A stretch of 35,591 bases of DNA from Lentihominibacter faecis (GCF_014306095.1 NZ_JACRWC010000116.1:1-35591); one strand, 5' to 3'. Positions 1-10,987 are shown, counted from the first letter of the stretch. Numbers and translations: made by a program. The notes: generated from the letters alone by a model not told the origin.

Positions 1-206
1 AGCATATAAGGAAATGAATCTTGAATTGCTTCATATGATTCGGTGAGATTCTCGTTTTTAGTCAGAAAATCTGTCAAATAAAGATTTTGCAAATTGCTGT
101 CGCCCCGAAATCTCTGAAAACTCCCGATTCTTCATATTTTTCCGTGTAAACGAAGATTTTGCAATATATGCTGATTACACTTTAATGCAGATAACAAATG
201 ACATCT
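1..206. other. non-coding left edge with a short imperfect direct repeat
   Basis: No credible gene is seen here; this is the region downstream of the dehydrogenase that follows. It holds an imperfect direct repeat: the 12-mer AAGATTTTGCAA occurs at 81-92 and 153-164, each followed within a few bases by TGCTG. No hairpin with a T-run was recognised, so the end of the dehydrogenase transcript is not defined. Confidence 0.3.
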
Positions 207-1196
207 TTACCCCACAATATTATCCGGTATTTCGCCGCGGCTGACTTTTTCTATAGCTTCCAGGATCATAGCGTATCCGCGGCTGAAGGAGGCGCGGGTG
301 ATGCCGCCGATGTGGCAGCTGAGAAGCAGCTTTCTGCCTGCTTCTTCTGAAGTCTGCAGAAGGGGATTGTCGGATTTGACCGGCTCGCCGTCGATGGTAT
401 CCAGCCCGGCGCCTGCGATGCTCCCTGATTCCAGAGCAGCAACTAGCGCTTTGCTGTCCACCAGTTCTCCACGGGAAGTATTGATGAGATACGCCGTATC
501 TTTCATCTTTTCCAAAAACGAAGCGTCCACCATATAGCGAGTTTCATCGTTGACGGGTGCGTGCAGACTGACGATATCGCTGACTGCTAAAAGTTCATCC
601 TGCGGCAAAAACGATACTCCATAACGTGTTTCTACATCCGGCGGAGCAGGGGACTTCTTCGTATAGACCACCTTTGCACCGAATGCCTGCAAAAGCTTTG
701 CGGTCGCCTTTGCAATATCTCCGAAACCAACCAGACCGACTGTACATTCAGAAAGCTCTGTGAGACTTCCCTCGATCATATATTTTTCCTTAGTTTCGAT
801 CTGTCTTCCCGTCCGGACGCTCCGGTCTCCGCCGCAGACGTCCCGCAGCACTCCCAGCATCAGGAGCACCGCATGCTCCGCCACAGCGGAAGCGTTCATT
901 CCTTTACAGTTACATACGTAAACATCGCATTCCTTTGCAGCATCGAGATCCACACCTTGATACCCGACACCTTCTGAGTGGATCAGCTTCAAATTTGTCA
1001 TTTGCTGGATCACGTTTCCCGATATGCTCCCGATAGCATCCACCAGAACAAAGTCAGCGTCCTTGCCTTTTGTGAGAAGTTCCTCATCCCGTGCTCCCAC
1101 CGGAGCATAGACAATATCATACTCTTTGAGCTTATCCGGCTCCGGAGCATATTTTATAAGTCTTCCTTCTCTGCCAATTACCAGCAATTTTTTCAT
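207..1196 (-). CDS. D-isomer-specific 2-hydroxyacid dehydrogenase (NAD-dependent)
   Basis: A 329-residue cytoplasmic oxidoreductase of the D-lactate / phosphoglycerate dehydrogenase superfamily, which interconverts 2-keto acids and D-2-hydroxy acids with NAD(H). The Rossmann motif VGLVGFGDIAKATAKLL lies near residues 153-169. It is followed by LHAPVNDETRYMVD and the NTSRGELVD block with the substrate-binding Arg. The acid of the catalytic pair is in DGEP and the catalytic His in SCHIGG. Length is normal for the family. The ATG start is preceded by AGGAGAT at good spacing. It lies 76 bases beyond trpS on the same strand and may be read from that transcript. The substrate cannot be told from sequence; phosphoglycerate, lactate and hydroxyisocaproate type enzymes all look like this. 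Confidence 0.88.
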   Translation of the reverse strand: MKKLLVIGREGRLIKYAPEPDKLKEYDIVYAPVGARDEELLTKGKDADFVLVDAIGSISGNVIQQMTNLKLIHSEGVGYQGVDLDAAKECDVYVCNCKGMNASAVAEHAVLLMLGVLRDVCGGDRSVRTGRQIETKEKYMIEGSLTELSECTVGLVGFGDIAKATAKLLQAFGAKVVYTKKSPAPPDVETRYGVSFLPQDELLAVSDIVSLHAPVNDETRYMVDASFLEKMKDTAYLINTSRGELVDSKALVAALESGSIAGAGLDTIDGEPVKSDNPLLQTSEEAGRKLLLSCHIGGITRASFSRGYAMILEAIEKVSRGEIPDNIVG

Positions 1197-1272
1197 AGTA
1201 TCTCCTACTATTTCAAAAGCGACATCTGAAACCCATCCGGAATTTAAATGCCGCTTATATTCTAAATTTGTC

Positions 1273-2253
1273 CTAAAAACCCAGTCCGAAATGATCCTTT
1301 ACTCTCTTCATGGTCTTTTCTGCTATAGTATTCGCCTTTTCTGCGCCGTCACGCAGAATGGCTTTCAGTTCGTCCGATTCACGGATCTCATTGAAATTCT
1401 GTTTGATGGGAGCAACAGCTTCCTGTGTGATTCCAACAAGATCTTTTTTGAAATCTCCATAACCGCAGTCAGCGTATTTCGCTACGATATCATCGATGGA
1501 TTCACCGGAGAATGCACTGTAAATGCTCAGCAGGTTGCTGACGCCCGGCTTGTTTTCCGGATCGAAGCGAATCTCGCCGTCAGAGTCCGTAGTCGCACGC
1601 ATGATGGATTTCTTGATCTTGCTATCCTCATCCAGCAGGGAAATACGGCTGTGGATATTTTCTGCACTCTTGCTCATCTTGGAGGTTGGATCATCAAGCG
1701 ACATGATGCGTGCTCCCGATTTTAAAAACCTTCCATCCGGGATCACAAAGGTATCCTTGTACTTATTATTGACACGCATTGCTATATCACGACAGATCTC
1801 AATATGCTGCTTCTGATCATTTCCTACCGGAACGATATCTGTATCGTAGAGCAGAATATCTGCTGCCATAAGGATCGGATAAGTGAATAATCCTGTCGGT
1901 GCAGATTCCTTACCCTTGCTCTTATCCTTAAACTGCGTCATTCTGGAAAGTTCTCCAGTATAAGAATTACATGTAAGGATCCAGGAAAGTTCCGCATGGC
2001 CGCTTACATCCGACTGCACGAACACGATAGATTTCTTAGGATCGATACCTATAGCCAGATAAAGAGCCGCCACATCTAGAATATGCTTGCGCAGTTCTTT
2101 AGGATCCTGCGGTACCGTGATGGAATGGAGATCTACGATGCAGTAGATACATTCATTTTCTTCCTGCAGTTCTACGAACTGTCTGAGTGCTCCCAAATAA
2201 TTTCCTATATGGATGTTGCCTGTAGGCTGTACGCCCGAAAAAACTCGTTTCAT
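1273..2253 (-). CDS. trpS: tryptophanyl-tRNA synthetase
   Basis: Class I aminoacyl-tRNA synthetase that charges tRNA-Trp using ATP in the cytoplasm. The 326-residue length matches bacterial TrpRS. The HIGH-type signature appears as GNIHIGNYLGAL near residue 15. The second ATP-binding signature is KMSKS in TSKMSKSAEN, just past residue 190. The GNDQKQHIE segment is also typical. The start ATG has AGAGGAAG upstream. Only 25 bases separate it from gyrA, so it is probably the last or next-to-last gene of a gyrB-gyrA-trpS transcript. That gap is too small for a T-box leader, so the usual clostridial tRNA-sensing control of trpS is not present immediately upstream. Confidence 0.97.
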   Translation of the reverse strand: MKRVFSGVQPTGNIHIGNYLGALRQFVELQEENECIYCIVDLHSITVPQDPKELRKHILDVAALYLAIGIDPKKSIVFVQSDVSGHAELSWILTCNSYTGELSRMTQFKDKSKGKESAPTGLFTYPILMAADILLYDTDIVPVGNDQKQHIEICRDIAMRVNNKYKDTFVIPDGRFLKSGARIMSLDDPTSKMSKSAENIHSRISLLDEDSKIKKSIMRATTDSDGEIRFDPENKPGVSNLLSIYSAFSGESIDDIVAKYADCGYGDFKKDLVGITQEAVAPIKQNFNEIRESDELKAILRDGAEKANTIAEKTMKRVKDHFGLGF

Positions 2254-2278
2254 GCTTTCTTCCTCTTTTTGTTATTTT

Positions 2279-4807
2279 TTAGAGATCCAAAGTCGTCTGT
2301 TCGGATCCATCATCTTCTTTTTTTGCTTTTTCTTTTGCATTTTTTTCTAAGGCTTTTTTCGCATCTTCTGCATGTTCCTCTTCGTTGATCACTTTAGCGA
2401 TAGAAATGATGTTGGTATCTTCATCAGTCCGCATGATCTTTACTCCCTGGGTCGCTCTTCCCAGCTTGGAAACTTCGCTTGCTTTGATGCGGATGATAGT
2501 GCCTTCTGAATTGATCAGCAGAACTTCATCATCATCATCGACAACGATAGCTCCTACAAGAGGACCTGTCTTCTTGAACTTGCTCTTGTCGTAAGTAAGA
2601 AGTCCTTTGCCGCCTCTTGCCTGTACCTTGTATTCCTTGACCGGAGTCCGCTTGCCGTAACCATTTGTAGTTACTACCAGCAATTCTTCATCCGGCTGTA
2701 CCAGTTCCATTGATACTACTTCATCGTCATCCTCCAGTTTAATGGCTCTCACGCCTCCGGCGATCCTTCCCATCGGACGTACATCGTCTTCGGAGAAGCT
2801 GATACACTTGCCATTCTTAGTGATGATGATGACTTTATCGTTTCCGGTCGTCTGTTTGATAGCAACCAGTTCGTCTCCGTCCTTTAAGTTGATAGCGATC
2901 AGACCGGTCTTTCTATTTGTATCAAACTGGGACATAGCCGTTTTCTTGATAGTACCGTTTTTCGTCACTGCAATCAGATATTTATCATCCCGGAAATCCT
3001 TGAACGGAATAACGGTTGTTATCCTCTCACGCTGCATCAGGTTCAGGAAGTTGATAGCAGGAGTTCCCTTGGCTGTTCTGGTCGCTTCCGGGATTTCATA
3101 AGCTTTTATCTTATGTGCTTTTCCTGTATTAGTAAAGAACATCAGATTGTCGTGGGTAGATGTCATGATCAGGTTGGTCACAAAGTCGTTTTCACGCGTC
3201 GTCAATCCTGTGATTCCCTTTCCACCACGCTTCTGTGTCTTATACGTATCAGCAGAGACACGCTTCAGATAACCCAGATGGGTGAGGGTGATGGCAACCT
3301 GTTTTTCTTCGATCAGGTCTTCGTCATCCATCTCATCTGCTGCTGCCGTGATCTTGGTTCTTCTTTCGTCGCCCCATTTTTCCTTGATTTCCAGAAGCTC
3401 GTCCTTTACAACTCCCATAAGCTTCTTTTCATCAGCCAGCAGTTCCTTATAGTAAGCGATCCTCTTGCAAAGTTCTTCATATTCACTTTCTATTTTTTCG
3501 CGTTCCAAACCCTGCAGTCTGGCAAGACGCATATCTAAAATAGCCTGTGCCTGTATCTCCGAAAGACCGAAGCGATCCATCAGCTTTCCCTTTGCATCAT
3601 TATAGCTGGAACGGATGATCTTGATGATCTCGTCGATGTTATCCAGAGCGATCCGCAATCCCTCTAAAATATGGGCTCTTGCTTCTGCCTTTTTCAGATC
3701 GAAAATCGTTCTTCTTGTAACGACTTCCTTCTGATGTTTCAGATATTCTTCAAGGATCTGATAGAGATTCAGGAGTCTAGGCTGCCCGTCTACAAGCGCG
3801 ATCATGATCATGCTGTAATTTTCCTGCAGCTGTGTATGCTTGTAAAGGCGATTCAGCGTGATCCGAGGGTTGGCGTCACGTTTCAGCTCGATGACGATAC
3901 GCATGCCGTTACGGTTGGATTCATCACGAATAGCACTGATGCCTTCTATTCTCTTGTCCTTGACCAGCTCGCCGATCTTTTCCAGGAGTCTGGCCTTGTT
4001 GACCTGGAATGGGATCTCAGTGATAATGATCTGAGATTTGCCACGTTCTGTTTCTTCAATGTTAGCGACTGCACGCACTAAAACCTTGCCCTGACCTGTG
4101 CGGTAAGCTTCTCTCGCTCCCTTTTTGCCAAGGATCTGTGCACCGGTAGGGAAGTCCGGTCCCTGAACGATATCGATCAGGTCATCTACCGTGCAGTTTT
4201 CATCATCTATCATCTTGACTGTAGCATCGATGACTTCCCCTAAGTTGTGCGGCGGAATGGATGTAGCCATTCCGACTGCAATACCGTTACTGCCGTTTAC
4301 TAAAAGATTAGGGAACCTTGCCGGAAGAACGACGGGTTCCTTTTCTTCTTCATCGAAGTTCGGCATAAAATCTACGGTATCTTTATCTATATCGCGGATC
4401 ATCTCCAGTGAGAACGGAGACATTCTCGCTTCTGTATAACGCATTGCAGCAGCGCCGTCGCCGTCCACTGAACCAAAGTTTCCGTGACCGTCTACCAGCA
4501 TGTAACGCGTTGAGAAATCCTGTGCCAGACGTACCATGGCATCGTAAATGGAGCTGTCACCATGAGGGTGATATTTACCCATTACTTCACCGACGATACG
4601 CGCCGATTTCTTGAACGGCTTGTCCGGCGTAACGCCGAGACCGCTCATTCCGTAAAGGATTCTTCTGTGTACCGGCTTGAGTCCGTCCCGAACGTCAGGA
4701 AGCGCTCTTCCGACGATTACACTCATGGCGTAATCGATGTAGGAGTTCTTCATTTCGTCATGGATCTCATGCTGTATCATTTTCTGATCTTCAATCAGGT
4801 TACTCAT
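2279..4807 (-). CDS. gyrA: DNA gyrase subunit A
   Basis: Breakage-reunion subunit of DNA gyrase, acting with GyrB as an A2B2 complex to introduce negative supercoils. The 842-residue length is normal. The N-terminal winged-helix block contains [20 protein letters not shown]. The catalytic Tyr is in [11 protein letters not shown] at residue 124. The C-terminal pinwheel begins with the GyrA box, here QKRGGKG. In the quinolone-resistance region, [11 protein letters not shown] keeps Ser at residue 85 and Asp at 89 (E. coli 83 and 87), so no target-site resistance substitution is seen. The C-terminal tail is Lys/Glu-rich and of low complexity. The start is preceded by GGAGGAG, and gyrB ends 19 bases upstream, which indicates one operon. 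Confidence 0.98.
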   Translation of the reverse strand: MSNLIEDQKMIQHEIHDEMKNSYIDYAMSVIVGRALPDVRDGLKPVHRRILYGMSGLGVTPDKPFKKSARIVGEVMGKYHPHGDSSIYDAMVRLAQDFSTRYMLVDGHGNFGSVDGDGAAAMRYTEARMSPFSLEMIRDIDKDTVDFMPNFDEEEKEPVVLPARFPNLLVNGSNGIAVGMATSIPPHNLGEVIDATVKMIDDENCTVDDLIDIVQGPDFPTGAQILGKKGAREAYRTGQGKVLVRAVANIEETERGKSQIIITEIPFQVNKARLLEKIGELVKDKRIEGISAIRDESNRNGMRIVIELKRDANPRITLNRLYKHTQLQENYSMIMIALVDGQPRLLNLYQILEEYLKHQKEVVTRRTIFDLKKAEARAHILEGLRIALDNIDEIIKIIRSSYNDAKGKLMDRFGLSEIQAQAILDMRLARLQGLEREKIESEYEELCKRIAYYKELLADEKKLMGVVKDELLEIKEKWGDERRTKITAAADEMDDEDLIEEKQVAITLTHLGYLKRVSADTYKTQKRGGKGITGLTTRENDFVTNLIMTSTHDNLMFFTNTGKAHKIKAYEIPEATRTAKGTPAINFLNLMQRERITTVIPFKDFRDDKYLIAVTKNGTIKKTAMSQFDTNRKTGLIAINLKDGDELVAIKQTTGNDKVIIITKNGKCISFSEDDVRPMGRIAGGVRAIKLEDDDEVVSMELVQPDEELLVVTTNGYGKRTPVKEYKVQARGGKGLLTYDKSKFKKTGPLVGAIVVDDDDEVLLINSEGTIIRIKASEVSKLGRATQGVKIMRTDEDTNIISIAKVINEEEHAEDAKKALEKNAKEKAKKEDDGSEQTTLDL

Positions 4808-4826
4808 CTATTCAAACTCCTCCCAT

Positions 4827-6758
<1,932 letters not shown>

Positions 6759-6773
6759 TCATTAGCAACCTTT

Positions 6774-6802
6774 ATTGTAGCACGATTTTTTCATTTACAC
6801 AA
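6774..6802 (-). promoter_or_regulatory. sigma-A promoter of gyrB-gyrA(-trpS)
   Basis: On the minus strand TTGTGT (6797-6802), a 17-base spacer and TACAAT (6774-6779). Initiation near 6767 would give a leader of about 25 bases before the gyrB ATG. It lies after the recF terminator hairpins, as expected for an independent transcription unit. A 13-bp inverted repeat (GGACT/AGTCC, 6818-6830) lies 15 bases upstream of the -35 and could be an operator or nothing. Confidence 0.75.
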
Positions 6803-6841
6803 GTTTTTATACATTTTGGACTCGAAGTCCCATTTCTTATT

Positions 6842-6868
6842 AAAAAATCGCCGAAATCGACGATTTTT
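6842..6868 (-). terminator. second recF-downstream hairpin with U-tract
   Basis: On the minus strand AAAAATCG pairs with CGATTTTT across a 10-base loop and the 3' arm runs into a T tract. It follows the first terminator and precedes the gyrB promoter, so it probably backs up termination of the dnaN-recF transcript. Confidence 0.5.
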
Positions 6869-6871
6869 ACA

Positions 6872-6894
6872 TCAAAAAGCAGAATTTTTCTGCT
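6872..6894 (-). terminator. intrinsic terminator after recF
   Basis: Stem AGCAGAA/TTCTGCT with a 3-base loop followed by TTTTGA on the minus strand, 20 bases after the recF stop codon. Confidence 0.65.
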
Positions 6895-6913
6895 ATATAT
6901 ACTTAACCTCACT

Positions 6914-8011
6914 TTATATTTCTATTTCTACAGTTCCTTTTTCTATTTTAAATACCTTTCCCTCCGGCATAGATCGGATCACTTTCCCTGAAATATCGGC
7001 TGTCGTAATAAACATTTGATTTTCTCCAAGGGAACTGATCAGATAACTCTGTCTCTCATTATCCAGTTCTGATAATACATCGTCTAAAAGAAGGATCGGT
7101 TTCTCTCCTGTCTCTGCTTCTATCAGCCTTATTTCCGAAAGTTTTAAAGAAAGAGCAGCTGTCCTCTGCTGTCCCTGGGACCCAAATTTTCTCAGATCTA
7201 TACCGTCAGCCTCTATTTTTAAATCATCTTTGTGAGGTCCGTGACCTGTCGTTCTATTTCGGATATCGTCTTCTCTGGAATTTTCCAGGATCTTATAAAA
7301 TTCTAATTCCGTCGTCTCCCAACCCGAATAGGGAACATTAGCCTCATAATGGATTATAATATTTTCCAGTCCACCGGAGATCCGCTGGTGGATATCGCTG
7401 CTTATCTCGCTGATCTTCTTGATAAATTCTTCCCGTCGTCTAATGATCCTGCTGCCGTATCTTGCCAGTTCATAATCCCATATATCCAGTACCGATGTAT
7501 CTATTTCCCGTTCTTTTAAATACATATTCCGCTGTTTCAGCACTTTTTTATAGCTGCTCAGATCGCTGTAATATCCCGGCTTTATCTGACAAAGCTCCCG
7601 GTCGATGAATCTTCTTCTTTTTTCAGGTTCATCCTTTACGATTTTCAGATCTTCAGGTGAAAAAATAACGATGTATATCCTTTCCAGGAGCTGAGAAGTC
7701 TTTGAAGCCTTTACTCCGTCTATTTTGATGATCTTTTTTCCTTCTTTTGTTATCAGGATCTCCGTTTCCATTTCTTCATCGAAAGCTTTCGATACTGTAT
7801 GGATCCTGCAAAATTCCTCGCCAAAGCGTATGAGATCCTTATCTCGCGTGGTTTTAAAAGATCTTGCCATAGCATTCAAATAGATCCCTTCCAGCAGGTT
7901 GGTTTTTCCCTGTGCATTTTTTCCCAGGAAAATATTAACCCTTGGATGAAAGGAAGTATGAAGGTCTTTATAATTACGAAAATCTTTTAGTGTTATCTCT
8001 TTGATATACAT
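6914..8011 (-). CDS. recF: DNA replication/repair protein RecF
   Basis: SMC-like ATPase that with RecO and RecR loads RecA on gapped DNA. The 365-residue length is usual. Walker A is FLGKNAQGKTNLLEGIYL near residues 29-46. The ABC signature region is SQGQQRTAALSLKLSEI and Walker B is ILLLDDVLSELD. The ATG at 8011 lies 4 bases after the dnaN stop codon. There is no convincing Shine-Dalgarno sequence there, so translation is probably coupled to dnaN. The small S4-domain gene (yaaA/rlbA) that separates dnaN and recF in Bacillus is absent. Confidence 0.96.
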   Translation of the reverse strand: MYIKEITLKDFRNYKDLHTSFHPRVNIFLGKNAQGKTNLLEGIYLNAMARSFKTTRDKDLIRFGEEFCRIHTVSKAFDEEMETEILITKEGKKIIKIDGVKASKTSQLLERIYIVIFSPEDLKIVKDEPEKRRRFIDRELCQIKPGYYSDLSSYKKVLKQRNMYLKEREIDTSVLDIWDYELARYGSRIIRRREEFIKKISEISSDIHQRISGGLENIIIHYEANVPYSGWETTELEFYKILENSREDDIRNRTTGHGPHKDDLKIEADGIDLRKFGSQGQQRTAALSLKLSEIRLIEAETGEKPILLLDDVLSELDNERQSYLISSLGENQMFITTADISGKVIRSMPEGKVFKIEKGTVEIEI

Positions 8012-8015
8012 GATC

Positions 8016-9131
8016 TTACATAGTCGGGATCCGTACCGGCAGGATCAGGTATTCATATGCATCGCCGCTGACCGGTTTTACCATGCATGGAGATGTTCCT
8101 GTCAGGAAATGCATGGATATCTCATCATCATCTATCACTTTCAATACATCGATCACAAATTTTGAATTAAATCCTATTTCCAGATCTTCTCCTTCTTTTT
8201 CCATGATGATTTCTTCTTTTACGTTACCTTCTTCCGACCGTGAAGTGATAGTAAGAAGATTATTCTTTATGGTCATTTTTATCAGATTATTCTTTCCTTC
8301 TCTTGCCAGAAGGGAAGCACGCTCGATGCTCTCCTGTAAAATCGCTCTTCCGATGACGATATCCGTCGTACTCTGAGTCGGCATGATATCTCTATACTTG
8401 ATGTATTCTCCTTCCATGAGGCGCAGCACGATCTCCGTCGTATCGATCCGGAATGTAGCTTTCTTTTTTCCAAGGTAAATTTCCACTTCTTCCGCATCGC
8501 CGTCTTCTGCAATGATCTTGCTTATCTCATTTATTATTTTTGCAGAAATGATAAAGTGATTTTCCTGTCCACTGTTCATCTTCTCTGTAGAAACAGCCAG
8601 CCGGTATCCATCCAGTGCCACCATAGAAACGCTTTGCGGATGTATTTCAGTAAGAACACCTACGAGTACTCCTTTTGATTCATCGACGCTGGCTGCAAAG
8701 GATGTCTGCTTCACCATATCTTTGAAAATTTCAGCATCGAATATCAGATGCTCTCTTTCTTCTTCCTGATCTCCTATTTTCGGAAATTCATCTACCGGCA
8801 GGCTTACTACCGTGAATTCAGATGAATGGGTGCGGATCAGAATGCTGCCGTCTTCTGCCTGTTCCAGTAGAATTTCTTCATTTGGAAGTTTTCGGATGAT
8901 ATCTCCGAATAATTTTGAAACAACAACAGCAGAACCCGGTTCTTCTACATTGACAGAGATGGTTTTCTGGATGCTTATCTCAAGATCAGATGCAGTCAGA
9001 GTAAGGGTACCATCTTCTTTTGCTTCCAGAAGGATCCCTTTCAGGACAGGGAGAGTTGTTCTTGTGGAAACGGCTTTTGAAACTGTGTTCAATGTTTTAG
9101 ATAAGATTTGTTGGTTACATGTGATTTTCAT
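8016..9131 (-). CDS. dnaN: DNA polymerase III beta subunit (sliding clamp)
   Basis: Ring-shaped processivity factor that tethers DNA polymerase to the template. The 371-residue length fits a three-domain clamp. The N-terminus MKITCNQQILSKTLNTVSKA and the segment TTLPVLKGILLEA are typical of domain 1. The C-terminal end with PVSGDAYEYLILPVRIPTM is the characteristic beta-clamp tail. The start follows TGGAGGAAATT. A small GC hairpin (GCCGG 9147-9151, CCGGC 9163-9167) lies just upstream of the ribosome site in the dnaN leader. It is probably cotranscribed with dnaA and recF, but the gap before it holds the origin unwinding element. Confidence 0.97.
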   Translation of the reverse strand: MKITCNQQILSKTLNTVSKAVSTRTTLPVLKGILLEAKEDGTLTLTASDLEISIQKTISVNVEEPGSAVVVSKLFGDIIRKLPNEEILLEQAEDGSILIRTHSSEFTVVSLPVDEFPKIGDQEEEREHLIFDAEIFKDMVKQTSFAASVDESKGVLVGVLTEIHPQSVSMVALDGYRLAVSTEKMNSGQENHFIISAKIINEISKIIAEDGDAEEVEIYLGKKKATFRIDTTEIVLRLMEGEYIKYRDIMPTQSTTDIVIGRAILQESIERASLLAREGKNNLIKMTIKNNLLTITSRSEEGNVKEEIIMEKEGEDLEIGFNSKFVIDVLKVIDDDEISMHFLTGTSPCMVKPVSGDAYEYLILPVRIPTM

Positions 9132-9173
9132 AATTTCCTCCAGACTGCCGGGGCAAAGGGAGCCGGCGAAGCC

Positions 9174-9235
9174 TTATTATATTTATATAAATTTATAGTA
9201 GTAATAGTAGTAGGGGCTGTGGAAATTGTGGATAA
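9174..9235 (-). other. oriC unwinding element: DnaA boxes, GC spacer, DnaA-trios, AT-rich region
   Basis: Read on the minus strand from dnaA towards dnaN, there is a perfect DnaA box TTATCCACA (9227-9235) and a degenerate abutting box ATTTCCACA (9218-9226). A short C-rich spacer (9214-9217) follows. Then come six contiguous trinucleotides that read TAG-TAG-TAA-TAG-TAG-TAG on the plus strand (9196-9213), and finally an uninterrupted A/T stretch (9174-9195). This is the basal unwinding system order described for Bacillus subtilis, where trios of the form 3'-(G/A)AT-5' engage a DnaA filament on single-stranded DNA. Strand separation should begin in the A/T stretch. Confidence 0.85.
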
Positions 9236-9313
9236 CTCTCCTGATCTCTGCGAACACTCGTTTTTTTGTTCTTAGAAAGCTGTTGAAAGTTTGTTTTTTT
9301 TAGAAACAGCGAG

Positions 9314-9322
9314 TGTGGATAA
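9314..9322 (-). promoter_or_regulatory. DnaA box
   Basis: Perfect TTATCCACA on the minus strand, 6 bases after the dnaA stop codon and about 80 bases from the unwinding-element boxes. It has the same orientation as the box at 9227-9235. Confidence 0.8.
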
Positions 9323-9327
9323 AAGAG

Positions 9328-10776
9328 TTATTCGATGTCTTCCTTCAGCTGGTGAATCTCGTCGGCTAAAATTTCGTTATTCTTGATTTCCGATGCTATT
9401 TTATCGTAAGCGTGAAGCACAGTGGTATGATCACGTCCGCCGAAGTATTCTCCTATCTTCGGAAGGGAACTGTCGGTCATTTCTCTGCAAAGATACATAG
9501 CAATCTGCCGTGGATGTGAAAATTCACGCTTCCGCTTGGAAGATTCAATATCGGCAAGCTTGATCCCGTATTTCTTACAGACTGCTTTTTTTATGGTTTC
9601 GCAGTTTATATTAAAGTCCCTCGTTGAGAAGATATCGTTGAGATTTTTTCGTGCGTACTTCACATCGATATGTTCGTGAAAAAGGGTGGAATAACTGATG
9701 ATCCTGCTGAGAGCACTCTCCAGTTCACGGATATTGAACTTTACTTTTTCTGCGATCAGGTCGATGACATCCAAAAAATCATTGTCTATTTCCACATTTT
9801 CCAGCTCGGCTTTTTTTCGAAGGATCGCTACTCGTGTTTCATAGTCAGGCGGTTTGATATCCGCTACGATGTTCCACTGGAAACGAGAGCGCAGCCGGTC
9901 GTCCAGTTCACGCAGCTTGCTGGGATGACGGTCGCTGGAGATGACGATCTGCTTTCCTGAATCGTGCAGTTCATTAAATGTATGGAAAAATTCAGTCTGT
10001 GTGGATTCTTTTCCTTCCAGAAATTGAATATCGTCAATCAAAAGAACATCGGCACTGCGGTATTTGTTTTTAAAGCGGGTCATCATACCGGAGGAATTCT
10101 TTGGATCCTGAAGTGCTTTGATCAGTTCTGATGTGAACATTTCCGAGGAAACATAAAGAACGTTCATATTCGGATTGTGTTCCAGTATGTAGTGACCTAT
10201 GGCGTGCATCAAATGTGTTTTTCCAAGTCCTGATCCACCGTAAATAAAAAGAGGATTGTAGGTGGAAGCAGGTGATTCGGCTACAGCGTAGGCTACAGCA
10301 TGCGCGTATTTATTATTTTCTCCTACGATGAAATTGTCAAAATTATACTGTGGATTTAAAAAATATTCTTCTTTCAGTTCATTCTCTTCCTGCAAAGGCG
10401 GAGCCTTCGGCTTCGGCGTACTGATCGGAGGTTTTCCGGAAGTATGCGCGGAAGCAGGGTTGTTTCCGGAAGGGATCTGAGTGGTCCCCATGTTCAGCTG
10501 CTGCTGGATCTCAGATTCTGTTTTGTTTTTTACAACGACTTTATATTTTTTGTGATAAACGGATTCTACAGCACGTTCAAATACTGGAATATAGCGCATC
10601 TCCAGTACTTCCATGATCTGCTTTTTTGATGTGGCGAAGTAGATAACGGCTGCATCTTCGTCGATTTCCATTGGAACGAGAGGAGCAAACCAGGAACGAT
10701 AGCTGACCTCCGTAACATTTTCACTGATATCAGAGAGAATATCTCTCCATTTTTTTTCTTCGATTTTTTTTCGCAT
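9328..10776 (-). CDS. dnaA: chromosomal replication initiator protein DnaA
   Basis: AAA+ initiator that binds DnaA boxes and melts the origin. It has four domains: an N-terminal interaction domain (about residues 1-85), a Pro/Gln-rich linker, the AAA+ core with Walker A IYGGSGLGKTHLMHAIG (near 178-194) and Walker B VLLIDDIQFLEGK, and the C-terminal helix-turn-helix with the DnaA signature SSLPKIGEYFGGRDHTTVLHA. I chose the ATG at 10776 (482 residues) because AGGAAAAGG is about 9 bases upstream. A GTG at 10785 in the same frame would put that site too close. Its promoter carries a DnaA box over the -35 region, which suggests autorepression. Confidence 0.97.
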   Translation of the reverse strand: MRKKIEEKKWRDILSDISENVTEVSYRSWFAPLVPMEIDEDAAVIYFATSKKQIMEVLEMRYIPVFERAVESVYHKKYKVVVKNKTESEIQQQLNMGTTQIPSGNNPASAHTSGKPPISTPKPKAPPLQEENELKEEYFLNPQYNFDNFIVGENNKYAHAVAYAVAESPASTYNPLFIYGGSGLGKTHLMHAIGHYILEHNPNMNVLYVSSEMFTSELIKALQDPKNSSGMMTRFKNKYRSADVLLIDDIQFLEGKESTQTEFFHTFNELHDSGKQIVISSDRHPSKLRELDDRLRSRFQWNIVADIKPPDYETRVAILRKKAELENVEIDNDFLDVIDLIAEKVKFNIRELESALSRIISYSTLFHEHIDVKYARKNLNDIFSTRDFNINCETIKKAVCKKYGIKLADIESSKRKREFSHPRQIAMYLCREMTDSSLPKIGEYFGGRDHTTVLHAYDKIASEIKNNEILADEIHQLKEDIE

Positions 10777-10801
10777 TGCATACACCTTTTCCTACAAAGT
10801 G

Positions 10802-10831
10802 ATTATATCATAACAAACAAAGTTATCCACA
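10802..10831 (-). promoter_or_regulatory. dnaA promoter with overlapping DnaA box
   Basis: On the minus strand an extended -10, TGATATAAT (TATAAT at 10802-10807), sits about 18 bases upstream of the preferred dnaA initiation site. No good -35 hexamer is present at 17 bases. Instead the perfect DnaA box at 10823-10831 covers that position. DnaA bound there would occlude RNA polymerase, the classic autoregulatory arrangement (inference). Confidence 0.65.
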
Positions 10832-10899
10832 GGCAATAGGTAATTTTTAAATGTTGAAAAAATATAAAAAGGGGTGAGTTATCCACCGGTTGTGGATAA
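10823..10899 (+). other. oriC DnaA-box cluster upstream of dnaA
   Basis: Perfect box TTATCCACA at 10823-10831. An inverted pair follows: TTATCCACC at 10879-10887 (one mismatch) facing TGTGGATAA at 10891-10899. TTATCCAC and GTGGATAA thus flank a 5-base centre. A weaker candidate TGTCCATAA (10923-10931) has two mismatches. Together with the dnaA-dnaN boxes this makes a bipartite origin as in Bacillus. Confidence 0.8.
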
Positions 10900-10987
10900 A
10901 ATTGTGCAAAGTTTTCACAGGTATGTCCATAAACACCTTCTGTAAGGGTTTTTACTTCGATTTCACAGTGTTTCTAAGGAAAAAGGT

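Noticed and set aside
2279..2400. Lys/Glu-rich low-complexity end of gyrA as a frameshift artefact
   Set aside because: Charged, variable tails are common in GyrA, and the frame ends normally just before the trpS ribosome site.
10911..10931. GTTTTCACA and TGTCCATAA as further DnaA boxes
   Set aside because: They have three and two mismatches to the consensus respectively; at most weak sites, not counted.
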